A stretch of DNA of 64,000 bases from Rheum nobile (lineage: Eukaryota; Streptophyta; Magnoliopsida; Caryophyllales; Polygonaceae): positions 744,001 to 808,000 of the forward strand of contig WOAB01000018.1 of assembly GCA_027886185.1 (NCBI GenBank). The letters run 5' to 3'. Made by a program: the position numbers and the translations under genes. A model generated the notes under the pieces. The model worked only from the letters and a program-made list of their open reading frames with translations, searched no databases and was not told the origin of the DNA. This document shows positions 47,553 to 58,524 of this stretch, piece after piece. The first letter of the stretch is position 1; each line of letters starts with the position of its first letter.

Positions 47553-47863
47553 TATGAACATATTGAGGATCAATCAGCCGATGGACAACTTAACTCAAGT
47601 GCCAGCTCACCAGAGAAGCCACTTCATTTGCTCTTGATTCAGTTAGTGCACGAGCTTAATTCTGTTAGGGATTGTATGGCTCACATTCATTCCAGTCTTC
47701 ATACTTTCTTTCTCTCTCTGTATATAACTTCTCAATTGTTCTTTGTTCTGCTTAAGAGTGAATAACATCAAAACTTTCGCTTCTTCTTTTCCTCTAATTT
47801 CTTACATTCATCAATGGGTTTATGATTGAATTCCTTGATTTTCTTGAGTGTTGATTCTTCATA
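47553..47863 (+). repeat. 3' LTR of the Copia element
   Basis: 311 bp, preceded by the purine tract GAGGGGGGA, with the same TATGAA...TTCATA ends as the 5' LTR. Frames inside it (47517-47765) are not genes. Confidence 0.9.
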
Positions 47864-47898
47864 GCTTATACTTCTCATAATTCAACGCGGGATTCACA

Positions 47899-48837
47899 AT
47901 TGACTCGGAAAAAAAATAAAACACTAAATACTTTATTTGGGGGGTCTGAAATACCTTGAGCACTAGGTTTTGTCAATTCAAAATCAATGTACGTCAGAAC
48001 ATCGGATCAGAAGTGGATCTTCCACTGTGAAAAATGTCATATCTCCATATAATATCTTCGGACCTAGAATTCTAGTTTGCTGAGTATTAACTTAATCAAT
48101 TATATAATTATGTAAGACTGATCAACTTGAAATTGGCCTACACCAACACTAAAATTAGTTTCTTAACAATATTTGAATGTAGCATTAACATCCTCCTTTA
48201 GATATGTATCCGACAAGTGTTAAACGAAATTTCCACGGCGTCTTTACGCGTGCAATTAATTTATTTTAGTCCAAAAATCAAGTCTTTTTCACCTATCTAC
48301 GTACGAGCATCTTATGAGTACATCAAATTTTTTTATCCTAATCGTGCACCATTTCATATATATTTAAGTTTTATTTATTTATTTTATATTTTAAACTTTA
48401 AATTAGGATTTATAATTAATATTTAGGGTTTATAATTTAAGATTTTGGGTTTATAGTTTAAGGGTTAGGATTTTAAAATTTAGGATATAGGGTTTTAGGG
48501 TTTATGGCATAGGGTTTAGGGTTTATGGTCTAGGTTTAGGATTTAGGGTTTAGGGATTATATTTTAGGGTTTAGGATTTATGTTTTACGGTTTAGGGTTA
48601 ATATTTTAGATTTTAGGGTATATAATAAACAAATTTAATCTATAGGATACGTAAAAGGGTGCATAGAAAGGGTATAGAGAATTTAATCTCTCTTATGAGC
48701 CCCTTCAATTTCTTAATAGTTTGCTTTGGACATGTTATGCAAATTAACGTAGTACCAAAATCAAACTCTATTACATAATGCAGAAGTTTTTCTTTTCTAC
48801 AAAATAAGGTCGTGGCTAAATAAAATGCTTTTCTAGT
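47899..48837. repeat. Intergenic DNA with a degenerate telomere-like run
   Basis: Positions about 48420-48620 are a degenerate TTTAGGGTTTA repeat, similar to the plant telomere heptamer but imperfect. The rest is AT-rich without genes. Confidence 0.6.
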
Positions 48838-48845
48838 GCCATTTG

Positions 48846-49136
48846 TAGGGGTGAGCACGGGCCAGAACCCGATCCGAACCGACCCGAAAAGTCCGAAATC
48901 CGAAACCCCAAAAATACGGGATCGAAGACCGAACCGAAGTCTTCGGGTCGGGTTCGGGCTAGACAATCCTCGAAGAAGAAAAAAAGGCAAAGCTAGGCTA
49001 AAATCTGAACCGAACCCGAACCGATCCGAAATCCGAAACACTAAAAAGGTCAGACCGAAATCCGAACCGAAGTAATGTGGGTTCGGTTCAGGTTTTTCGG
49101 ATCGGGTTCGGTTCGGTCGGCCCATACTCAGCCCTA
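48846..49136. mobile_element. hAT MITE, 291 bp
   Basis: Ends TAGGGGTGAGCACGG and ATACTCAGCCCTA are inverted, with a perfect 8-bp TSD GCCATTTG (48838-48845 and 49137-49144). The body is made of CCGAACCGAA/TCGGTTCGG words, which cause the spurious frames on both strands. Confidence 0.93.
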
Positions 49137-49144
49137 GCCATTTG

Positions 49145-49568
49145 CACCAGGTTTTGATTAAAGTAAAAAACTCGGTATGGAACGCTAATCGGTAAGGACC
49201 AGACCAAAAACCAAAATTAGAAAATAAAATAAAACATGGACCTATAATCTGGCTGAAAAATGTTGGTCCAGTCCTGGTTCCAATCCGGTCTATCTCGGAT
49301 CATATTTGTTAAGAAAAATTAGAAAAAAATATATATAAAAAATATTTAAATCGGTTCAGGATGAAATTTGCTCACCATAGCAAAACTGAAAATAATTTTT
49401 CATAATCTCATTTTCCGCCCTTTCTTCTTCTAAATTCAATATTTTCCCATAATATTTATACATTTTGGTTTTCGCTCTTTAATTTCTTTAAAAGAGTTTC
49501 TTTTTTCAATCACACGTTCTGTCCCATTTTTAGGTAAAGAAAAAAAGTAAGTTCTATAGAGAAACTTT
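49145..49568. other. Intergenic DNA, nothing recognised
   Basis: AT-rich gap between two hAT MITEs. Confidence 0.4.
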
Positions 49569-49576
49569 AGTGTATC

Positions 49577-50372
49577 TAGGGATGTCAACGAGGCGGGGAT
49601 ACCCCGTTATCAGTGGGAATTTCCCGCTATTGGGGTGGGGATGAGGATTTTAAATGGGGACGGGGATATGGATGGGGCAAAAAACACATCCCCACGTGGG
49701 GATGGGGACGGGAACGGGGATAGAGCCCCCTACCCCCACTCCCCGCCCCGTCTCCGTCCCCGCCAGGGATCCCACGAGTATCTCCATTTGTAATCCCAGT
49801 GGTATCGTCCATTGAGTTTTTCCACGGGATTACCCATTGAATATCCCAATTTGGAAACTCGATGAGATTTTCCATGAGAAATTTTTATGGGTTAAGTCAG
49901 GAGCTTACGGTATTTTTTCGTATTTATAATTTATAGTTGGTAATTGTTTTTTTTTTATTTGAAAAAACGGTGTAATAGATATTTATAAGTATTAGTACGC
50001 ATGTACTATGAAATTTTAGGGACTTGTTTTTTTATTGAATTCAACTAATGTATTATATTGTCGTACTTTGTTTGATAATGTAGATTAATTGGAGAATCAT
50101 TAAAGGAAAACAAGTAAGAAAAGTTTCGTGGGGGTTAAATGGTGATATTTACGGGGAACTTGTTTGACTATAAGTGGAGAAATCATATGAATTTCCACGG
50201 AAAGACCCGAAACAATTGTTAATTGAGAGAAATTAACGGGGATTTGGTGGGGATGGGGACGGTGACAACTTTAGCTCCCCACGTGGGGATGGGGACGGAG
50301 AGTGCTTTTCTAAATGGGGATGGGGACGGCAATACTACTCCTCATCCTGAACCCGCCCCATTGACATGCCTA
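49577..50372. mobile_element. hAT MITE, 796 bp, GGGGAC-rich
   Basis: Ends TAGGGATGTCAAC and TTGACATGCCTA are inverted, with a perfect 8-bp TSD AGTGTATC (49569-49576 and 50373-50380). Subterminal regions consist of GGGGATGGGGACGG words; the centre is AT-rich. Related to 21100-21596. Confidence 0.93.
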
Positions 50373-50520
50373 AGTGTATCCTGTTAATGAAAGTTTGCAT
50401 TTCCTATTAAAAAACTCTTTCAACTTTTTTTTATAACGATGTTCAATTGGACATCCATCATATGCGTCCATGACAAAATTCCTACCTATCATTGTAATGA
50501 CATTTGCAATTATAAATTAT

Positions 50521-51381
50521 GGAAATTTTACCTGATAATCCTGAGTTTTTTTTTTTTTGCGAAATTCCCTAATAATTTGACAATTTCGCATGGTAACCCT
50601 GAGTTTTTGACAATTTTGACTTGTAACCCTGAGTTTGATATTTTTGCGAAATCCCCTCAAGTTTTGACAATTTCGTGTGTTAACTCTGAGTTTTTTTTTT
50701 GCCGGATACCCCTCCATCCATTTCACTTAAAAAAGCGTTAACTTTGATTTTTTTAGGGCTTAGAGGTTTAGGGTTAGGGTTTTTGCAAAATACCCAAATC
50801 GTTAAATATAAACAGTTTCAAATTTTTAAAAATAAATAAACCATAAACCCTAAAAACGTTTTTTGGGTTAAGGGCTTAGATATTTAGGGTTTGGGTGTAG
50901 GATTTATGTTTAGGGCTTAGGGATTTAGGGTTTATGCTTAGGGTTTTGGGGTTTAAGGTTTATATTTATTTTAAGTGTGGAAATATAAACCCTAAACCTC
51001 AAAACCCTAAACCTAAATCCTAAGCCCTAAACATAAACCCTAAACCCTACAATTAAACCCTAAATCCCTAAGCCCTTAACCCTAAAAGGTTTAGGGTTTA
51101 TTTTAAGAAAAATGAAACCATTTGTATTTAACAATTTGAGTATTTCGCAAAAAAAAATAAAGTTAATGTTTTTGTAAGTGAAATGGATAGAGGGGTATCC
51201 GGCGAAAAAATAAAAAACTCAGGGTTACAGGCAAAATTGTCAAAATCTTAGGGGATTTCGCGAAAAAGTCAAAAACTCGGGATTACCAAACGAAAAAATC
51301 AAAAACTCAGGGTTACAGGTAAAATTGTCAAAACCTTAGAGGATTTCGCAAAAAAATCAAAGACTTCGAGACGAAAAATTT
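50521..51381. mobile_element. Long-TIR element with telomere-like core
   Basis: The left arm (50521-50758) and the reverse complement of the right arm (51150-51381) share words such as ACTCAGGGTTAC, GGGGATTTCGC and GGGGTATCCGGC in the same order, so the inverted repeats are about 230 bp. The core (50758-51100) is TTTAGGGTTTAGG on one side and AAACCCTAAACC on the other. MULE-like by architecture; no transposase and no certain TSD. Confidence 0.75.
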
Positions 51382-51930
51382 ACTAGTTCAAATATGTAAA
51401 TAGAATATAAAATATATCGGTTATGTTCCGGTGAAGCATATATAAATCTAAAGAAATGGTTGAAATGAATTCTATTCTCTTACAAAATTTGCCCAACAAA
51501 AAAACATTAATTTTGTTTTTTTTTAAACGTACAAATGGTTGAAATGAAAAGAAAACAAATGAAAGAAGCCAAAGGTATAGATTTTCAAAGTAAAAGACAA
51601 AGAAAACAATTAAACAAAGGTTTTTTCTAGTGTGTGTCCATGACACACTCGAAAAACTTCATTTTTTAAAATATTTTTTTTAGTCATTAGTTTAACTTTT
51701 TTTACTAAGAGTTTATTCATTCTCTATTAGAAAATATTTTGAATTTTCTATTTAAACTTATTAGCATGACCTTAACCTTAAAGACAACAATTTGTTTTTC
51801 CCATATTCATACACCTTAATGGTGTTAAGATACTCACTCACATTAAAAATGTTCATGACATAGCACAAACTCTCCATCTACGTACCCCAAACCACGCCTT
51901 TAATTGATTTTGTCCTTTAAAATATGGGCT
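51382..51930. other. Intergenic DNA, nothing recognised
   Basis: AT-rich; no supported frame. Confidence 0.4.
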
Positions 51931-51938
51931 TGGTTCAA

Positions 51939-52663
51939 GTGAGGACGCGTGGGGAGAAAAGGAATGAGGATCAATCAGATGCGTTCAATAATTTGACCGT
52001 GCCGAAATTTTCCCGAATTATTCAGCAAAAATTCAGGGAAAATTCGGAAAAAACGGGAAAAATTCAAATAAAAAAATGGATATGTGTGCACATAAAATAC
52101 ACTGTTGTGTGCATACGCTAGAACGTGTGTGTTCATATATCATAACGTGTGTGTGCATGTGATATCAGCGCGTGTGCATGCCTGAAAACAAGTGTTCATG
52201 CTCAGAGACATGTGTGCATATCAAATACATTGTTGTGTGCATACTCCACAATGTGTGTGTGCATATGTTTCAGCGTGTGTGCATGCCCAAAAACATGTGT
52301 GCTCATGCATTGGAATAATACGTGTGTTCATATGCCACCATGAGTGTGTTCATACGCCTCAACGTATGTGTTCATACGTCACAACATGTGTGTGCATATG
52401 GCCTTAGTGTATGCATGTCCAAAAACATGTGTATGCATAGTCCATGACTTATGTTTACGGGTCATATCGAGTGTGTTCATACGCTACAACGTGTGTGTGC
52501 ATACGCAATAACGTGTGTGTGCATGTCTGAACAACGCTTGTGTGCATTGCCAGCAGATAAGCGTGTGCAGAAGGGAATAATACGGCCGAATTTTTCGGGA
52601 ATAATACGACCGTGTCTGTTTTTTTCGCGTCTTTAAACCTTTCCTAAAGCTCCATCCTCACTA
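51939..52663. repeat. GTGTG-rich degenerate minisatellite, possibly within a TIR element
   Basis: Between about 52085 and 52550 a unit of 22-30 bp, such as CATACGCCACAACGTGTGTG, recurs many times with heavy divergence. The flanks (AGTGAGGAC at 51939 and ATCCTCACT near 52655, plus CCGAATTATTC/GAATAATACGG words) are partly inverted copies. Cys-rich frames here are by-products of TGTGTG. Confidence 0.6.
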
Positions 52664-54125
52664 GATATTTTCCCTTAAAATAACCTAATCCAATAATTTA
52701 GTCATGTAGTGCTTTATCTATAACTATATATTAAACCTTATTCTTTTTAAGCCACCAGAGCGTTTTTAGGCTCATGTTGTTGAGCTTTGTTTTTTTTCCA
52801 TTTATTTATTTATTATTATCCTTTTTAATAATTTTATTTGGTTTGTTAAATTAATCAAATTTAAACTCTAAAATTCTATCAAATTTTAACCAAATCTCAT
52901 CAAATTAACTTTATTCTTATAAAGAAATTAGCTTATTTCTTTTAACAATACGTATGAACTAATCTAAACCTTATACATGTTTGTATATTAAATTTCACAT
53001 TCATTTTCCACCATGAAGATTGTTATATGTTTATTTTAACTTGATATAAGGGTCTTATATAGTATTCATAGTCGATATAAAAATAGACGGATTGTTGTGA
53101 ATCAAATGGCATTGGGTCGGAAACCATGCATCCATAATCACATATATAAATACACTCACAAATTTAGTTATATACAATTTATGATTAATATTATACTTCC
53201 TTTACGTAACACATTCAAATTATTCATTTACCAATTTATCTTAATCATATTAATCTTTTTTGACATGTAAAATTGTAGTTTTTTCTTCATTCTTTATACG
53301 TTAGTCACTTATTTAGCAAATTTTCAACAAATAAATTTAACAAGATGTTTATAGTGTTTCAAGTATTATTTTTATTACATACATCAAACCAAAGTTTTTA
53401 ATTTAAGTATTATTTACTTGATGTGAGAGATATGTTTATTGTTCATGATATCAATTGTTTTGTTCGTGTTCTTAAGTTGCTTACATTTTCTTGAACAACA
53501 AGTCTTTTAATTATGGAGCAAATTTAACCAACTTGAACATTCAAAAAGCTCATTGCTCAGTAAAGATTACTCAAAGCTAATATAAATGTACATTAAAATA
53601 AATTGATGGATTTGATAATTTATAAATTTATTTACATTAATTCAAAGTTTAAATATTAAATATATATAATTTTATAATTGTTTATATTGAATTGATGAAA
53701 CACGGTTTTTATTAAAGAGATCATTCTTACCAAAAAAAAAAAAGATTACCCATGTTTTTCATTAAATATTTTTTGTATGTTCAATTATATATCTTCTAAT
53801 ATTAGATATTGATGTGATAATATCACTTCCGCATATCGTTTCTCTTTTAGTTTATACAAATTTATTATGATACATGTGAACAATATTGTTCAATTTTTCT
53901 TCTTTTTACTAATATTATGATTTTTTTTTAAAGAGATCACCCTTTTTAAGCCACCATATCGTTTTTAGACTCAGGTTGTTGAGCTTTGGTTTTTTTTTCA
54001 TTATAATTTTATTTAATTTTCTAGAATAATCAAATTTAAACTCTAAAATTCTACCAAATTTTGACCAAATCTCATCAAATTAACTTTATTCTTTTTAAGA
54101 AATTAGCTTATTTCTTTTAGCAATA

Positions 54126-54419
54126 CTCCCTCTGTTCAAATATACATGTCATTTTAGACATATTTTTTTGCTCAGATTTACATGTCCTTCTAGATATTTT
54201 GGCACATTTTTACCAATATTTCCCTTAATAATGATGGTTTTAAAAGCATCACTTTGTAGAAGTCTCTTTTTCCAATACAAAAGTTGTCTTCCTCTTCCAA
54301 TAAATACTTCAAGTATGCACTTTATAGGTAAATGGAGTAAGGGTAAATTGGTACCTTTGCTAAATATCTTAATATTTGTGCCAAACTCTATAATGACATG
54401 TATATTTGAAGAGAGGGAC
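54126..54419. mobile_element. Stowaway-type (Tc1/mariner) MITE
   Basis: 294 bp with inverted ends CTCCCTCTGTTCAAATATAC and GTATATTTGAAGAGAGGGAC, flanked by TA (54124-54125 and 54420-54421). The duplicate region at about 52945 shows the empty site (ACAATACGTATGAAC). The frame at 54168-54428 is not a gene. Confidence 0.93.
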
Positions 54420-54948
54420 TACCTATGAACTAATCTAAACCTTATATTTGTTTGTATATTAAATTTCACATTCATTTATACCATGAAGATTGTTATATGA
54501 TTATTTTAACTTGATATAAGGGTCTTATATAGTATTCATAGTCAATATAAAAATAGACGGATTGTTATGAATCAAATGACATTAGGTCGGAAACCATGCA
54601 TTCATAATTCTATATATAAATACACTCACAAATTTAGCTATATACAACTTATGATTAATATTATACTTCCTTTTCGCAACACATTCAAATTATTCATTTA
54701 TCAATTTATCTTAATCATATTAATCTTTTTTGACATGTAAACAATTGTAGTTTTTTCTTCATTCTTTATACGTTAGTCAATTTTTTTAGCAATTTTTGAA
54801 CAAATAAATTTAACAAGATTTTTATAGTGTTTCAATTATTATTTTTATTACATATATCAAACCAAAGTTTTTAATTTAAGTATTATTTACTTGATGTGAA
54901 AGATATGTTTATTGTTCATGATATCAATTGCTTTGTTCATGTTCTTAA

Positions 54949-55460
54949 GGTTGCAAGAAATTTAGACTTTGTTGGTTTGAGCATGTGCAGAGGAGGCCGC
55001 CAGAGGCCCTAGTACGACGATGTGAATGGCTAGATTTTGGAGAGTTGTGCCGAGGCAGAGGTAGACCCAAGAAGAGCTGGAAGGAAGTGATTAAGAAGGA
55101 TCTCAACCTCTTGACACTCGCTCCGGACACGGCCTAGAATAGGACTCTGTGGAAGGAGAAGATAAGGGTAGAGGATGGGTAGATAGTAGGCTGTGAGTTT
55201 TTTTTCTTCAGTGTTGGCCTTTTGGCATCCACTACTTCTCTGATTTTCTTTTTCTCTACTTTTCTCTAAGTCTCTCGAATAGGACTCTTTTTTCTTCAGT
55301 GTTTGGCATCCACGGCCTAGAATAGGACTCTTGTAGTTGTTACTCTATTTTTCTCTAGGTCTCTCGAAAACACCCGCTCGACTTATTCGGGGACAGGGTG
55401 CGTACATCTTGACCCCCTAGACCCTGCTCATGCGGGAATACATTGGGTTGGTTGTTGTTG
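54949..55460 (+). pseudogene. RTE-type LINE 3' end, 5'-truncated
   Basis: A plus-strand reading of about 60 residues resembles the C-terminus of plant RTE LINE proteins (RPPEALVRRCEWL, then GRGRPKKSWKEVI). It is followed by a 3' UTR with CATCTTGACCCCCTAGACCC and a tail of TTG repeats (GGTTGTTGTTG at about 55449). The 5' part is missing, as in typical target-primed insertions. The insertion or a later deletion removed part of the host Helitron compared with its duplicate near 53475. Confidence 0.82.
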
Positions 55461-55891
55461 TTTATATATAAAATTTTATAATTGTTTATATTGATTTGAT
55501 GAAACACAATTTTTATTAAAGAGATCATTCTTACCAAAAAAGCTTGCCCATGTTTTTCATTATATTTTTTTTTGTATGTTCAATTATATATTTTCTAACA
55601 TTAGATATTAGATATTGATGTGATAATATCACTTCAGCATATCATTTCTCTTTTAGTTTCTACGAATTTATTATGATACATGTGAACAATATTGTTTCAA
55701 TTTTCTTCTTTTTTTTACTAATATTATGAGTTTATGTTTAATATTTGTTAGTACAATATATACATTTTTTTTATGGTTTATGCTAATATAATATAATTTT
55801 ATTAGATATGTATGTAAACGTGATATTAAAACTATACTAAAATAATACGTTAATAAAAATATCGGGTGCATGGCACGGGTTCTGGACTAGT

Positions 55892-57273
55892 TTTAGTAAA
55901 CTTTTTGAGGTATAAGTGGAGTTACTCTACACAGAGTATAATTAAAATTTATAATTTCTTACAAGTTTGAGGGAGTTTCACATACATTTGGTCCTTATTG
56001 TACAATATGAGAAATATTATGGGTCATTGGATCAAGGAGATGGAGGGTTGAGATTAAAAGAGGTGAAAAAGAGTGAATAGTGATGCGGTGGCATAATCGT
56101 AAATACGGCGAACTTTAATTATTATTATTTTCGGTCAACAACTTTTTCTTTTTTTTAATATATTTTTCGTCTCTGATCGTTTTGGAATATACGATTATTG
56201 ATGTTCACATATAAGTACTACATGTTCATTTTTCTATGCGGTAAGGTTCACATCTAACATGTTCATGTTCAAACACATGTCTTTGTGCATTTAGAGGTTA
56301 TTTGTGAACTCCACTGCACAAATAAATAAACGTTAAAAACTTATTTGTGAACCTTCTATATAGGTTATTCCAGAATGATCAGGAGACGAAAATAAAAATA
56401 AAAATTATTGATAAAAAAACGATGGCCGAAATTGCTTCACATATTGTACGAAAAGGACGTGTTGTACAAGATCCTCAATCATGATTACAATACAAAAGAT
56501 GGATTCTACCAAAAAAAATTACAATACAGTATAAAACATGGATAAAAGTATGAAGAGTTTAACTGTATTGAGGTTGATTAAAAAGTTGGACTACGTATTA
56601 TCTAAAAGTTAAATCTCGAAAGCATAAATAATTCGAACATCAAATACTCCAAAAATCAAAATCGATGAAATTTATTAGACCTATATTTTAATACATTCTA
56701 TCTCTTAAGTGAGTAAATAACTCGAACGCAAAGGTTATACACCGTGAACTTGATGTATCAGATCCATTTAAGGTTGTTAATTATCACTCTTTTTGTTTTT
56801 TCTTGCCCATCTAGTATCCGGTCCAAAGATTATACACCATGAACGCAAAGATTATAGGATTCTAAGTGGGAGATGTCTCTGTTGGGGGGTTATGGAGCTT
56901 GATGGACTGTACATCGAAAGTCCAACTTTCGTCGATCCAACTTGGTGCTGAGTTGGCCGCATGCCCGTGAAAAATTTTGGGCCCATCCGTACAAGGATTT
57001 TTTTAATCTGATTAGGATTTCGCTAATTAGGTTAAATACTTGTTTGATTATTGTAATCGTTATCAAAAAAATAATGGAAAAAATATGGTTTGGCAGCGTC
57101 CCCAAACGTAGTCAATTTCTTGACAAACCGAGTTAATAATTCTCGTGTTCTTTGTTTCAATTTATCTCATTACTGCGTTTGAATCCTAACACTTTCAACC
57201 TAGTTTGCTTCATTCATAACATAATTAGGGTTCAAAACCTGAACATTGCTAAAGGGATTTTACTACTCGTCCT
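55892..57273. other. Intergenic DNA, nothing recognised
   Basis: AT-rich, no frame above background and no recognisable repeat. Confidence 0.45.
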
Positions 57274-57281
57274 GTTAAAGT

Positions 57282-57667
57282 TAGGGTTGAGCACAGTCCA
57301 AATCCGGACCGACCCGAACCGGATCGGAACCCGGAACACCAAAAATGGTTGGCCGGAACCCGGACCGGAAATATCCGGACCGGGTCTGGACCGGTCCTAT
57401 TTGGACCGGTTTAGGGTTTTGTTAAATTTAAATATAATTTATTTACATTTAAACATGAAAAAAACCCTCAAATTTAAATATAATTTACTCTTAAATATAA
57501 TTTACCCTAAACCTCAATCCTAAAAAAAACCTTAAAATATTAAGATTTTTAAAAAATACCGGACCGGACCCGAAAATCCAAAAATCCTTGGACCGGAGAC
57601 CGGACCGGTTAGGACCGGTCTGGTCCGATCCAAATTTCCAGGCCGGACCGGAATCTACTCAACCCTA
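57282..57667. mobile_element. hAT MITE, 386 bp, CCGGACC-rich
   Basis: Ends TAGGGTTGAGCAC and CTCAACCCTA are inverted; perfect 8-bp TSD GTTAAAGT (57274-57281 and 57668-57675). The centre is AT-rich, including TAAATATAATTTA words. Confidence 0.93.
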
Positions 57668-58024
57668 GTTAAAGTGTTAAACCAAGTGATATTTGGCACT
57701 GTCACTCTTTCCTAATTAACCTTCCTATATAATTAAAAAAATATTAATTAGGAGTAATTAAATGGAGAGAGAGGAATCTCCAAAATCTCAAAGGACCTCG
57801 ACAACTAAATTGTTTTAGCTTAGAGCACCCCTTATGGGGCTCATTCAAGGGTTTATGGAATATATTTTATAAAAATATTTTATAGTTAGTTTAAGCCTCT
57901 CATTGGGGCTCAAATAAATGGAAAAATTTAAGCCTCAACCGAACGGACTTAAGTTAGTTTAAGCCCCGATTGGTTAGGGTTAAAAAAAATTTGCCCCCAT
58001 GCCATTAAAACGCAGCGTTTTGGT

Positions 58025-58185
58025 CCAAAAAGGACCAAAATGCCGCGTCTTTAGTAAGCAGTCAAACGGCTGCTTACGAAAGTGAGCGCCATGCGTCGCT
58101 CCATTACTGGAGCCGCGTCGCTCGTTCGTTGAGCGACGCGTGGTGCTCCAGCGGACGACCAAGATTTATTCTTGGTTGTCCGCTA
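58025..58185. repeat. GC-rich hairpin region of the Harbinger-like element
   Basis: AGCGACGCG/CGCGTCGCT and AGCAGTCAAACGGCTGCTT form nested inverted repeats, ending with the near-palindrome GCGGACGACCAAG...CTTGGTTGTCCGC. The related stretch in the other copy is 36418-36510. Confidence 0.65.
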
Positions 58186-58524
58186 TTTTTTTTTACAAAA
58201 TTCTTTCTTTTAAAAATTAAACATCAAAATAAAAAATACCATAATTCTAGTTTTATTTTTCTCTATCCATAGACACCCATTTTTAATATATTTAGTATAT
58301 TTTAGATTTTTTTGTTGTATATTATATATCATTAATTGAAATAAATCATTTTAATATTATCTATGGTGGTTTAAAATATAAATATATACTATTTTCAATT
58401 CTTTACATTAAAATGACATTGTGGGATTTTTTTATTAATTTTATGTGTGAATTTAGGATAGTTATATATTTTATGTATGTATTTAGGGTAGTTATATATT
58501 TTATGTATGAATTTAGGGTAGTTA

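Larger units (their letters stand above)
42424..47863 (+). mobile_element. Copia LTR retrotransposon, internally deleted, with nested Helitron
   Basis: Flanked by a perfect 5-bp TSD GCTTA (42419-42423 and 47864-47868). Order: 5' LTR, primer-binding site TGGTATCAGAGC at 42766, about 90 bp that jumps straight to the end of the integrase core, a Helitron (42859-45325), then integrase C-terminus, reverse transcriptase, RNase H, polypurine tract (47544-47552) and 3' LTR. Gag, protease and most of integrase are missing. Confidence 0.93.
42073..47898 (-). mobile_element. TRIM-like miniature LTR retrotransposon, split by a Copia insertion
   Basis: Two diverged repeats share a TGTGAATCC...AACA/TTACA form on the minus strand: 42073-42211 (139 bp), and 42302-42423 continued at 47869-47898 (152 bp once the Copia element is removed). 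Between them are about 90 bp with a minus-strand TGGTATCAGAGTC (42287-42299), a tRNA-Met primer-binding site two bases from the LTR. This is the TRIM layout (terminal-repeat retrotransposon in miniature). Outer TSDs are not clear. Confidence 0.7.
52717..55890 (+). mobile_element. Non-autonomous Helitron with internal duplication and nested insertions
   Basis: It starts TCTATAACTATATATTAAACC after an A (52716) and ends CTAG before a T (55891), with a GTGC-ATG-GCAC hairpin (55867-55876) about 10 nt inside the 3' end. The segment from about 52741 to 53935 is repeated from about 53943 to 55740, diverged and interrupted in the second copy by a MITE and a LINE tail. No Rep/helicase. The 5' terminus is less certain than the 3' terminus. 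Confidence 0.75.

Noticed and set aside
47517..47765. 82-residue frame
   Set aside because: It runs from the end of the Copia frame into the 3' LTR, and the same sequence occurs in the 5' LTR.
48420..48620. True telomere or subtelomere
   Set aside because: The TTTAGGG-like repeats are degenerate, short and interstitial, surrounded by ordinary TE-rich DNA.
52149..52636. Cysteine-rich small protein frames
   Set aside because: The Cys-Val pattern comes from TGTGTG minisatellite units; no signal peptide or conserved spacing.
54168..54428. 86-residue frame
   Set aside because: It lies inside a Stowaway-type MITE with TA duplication and has no domain.
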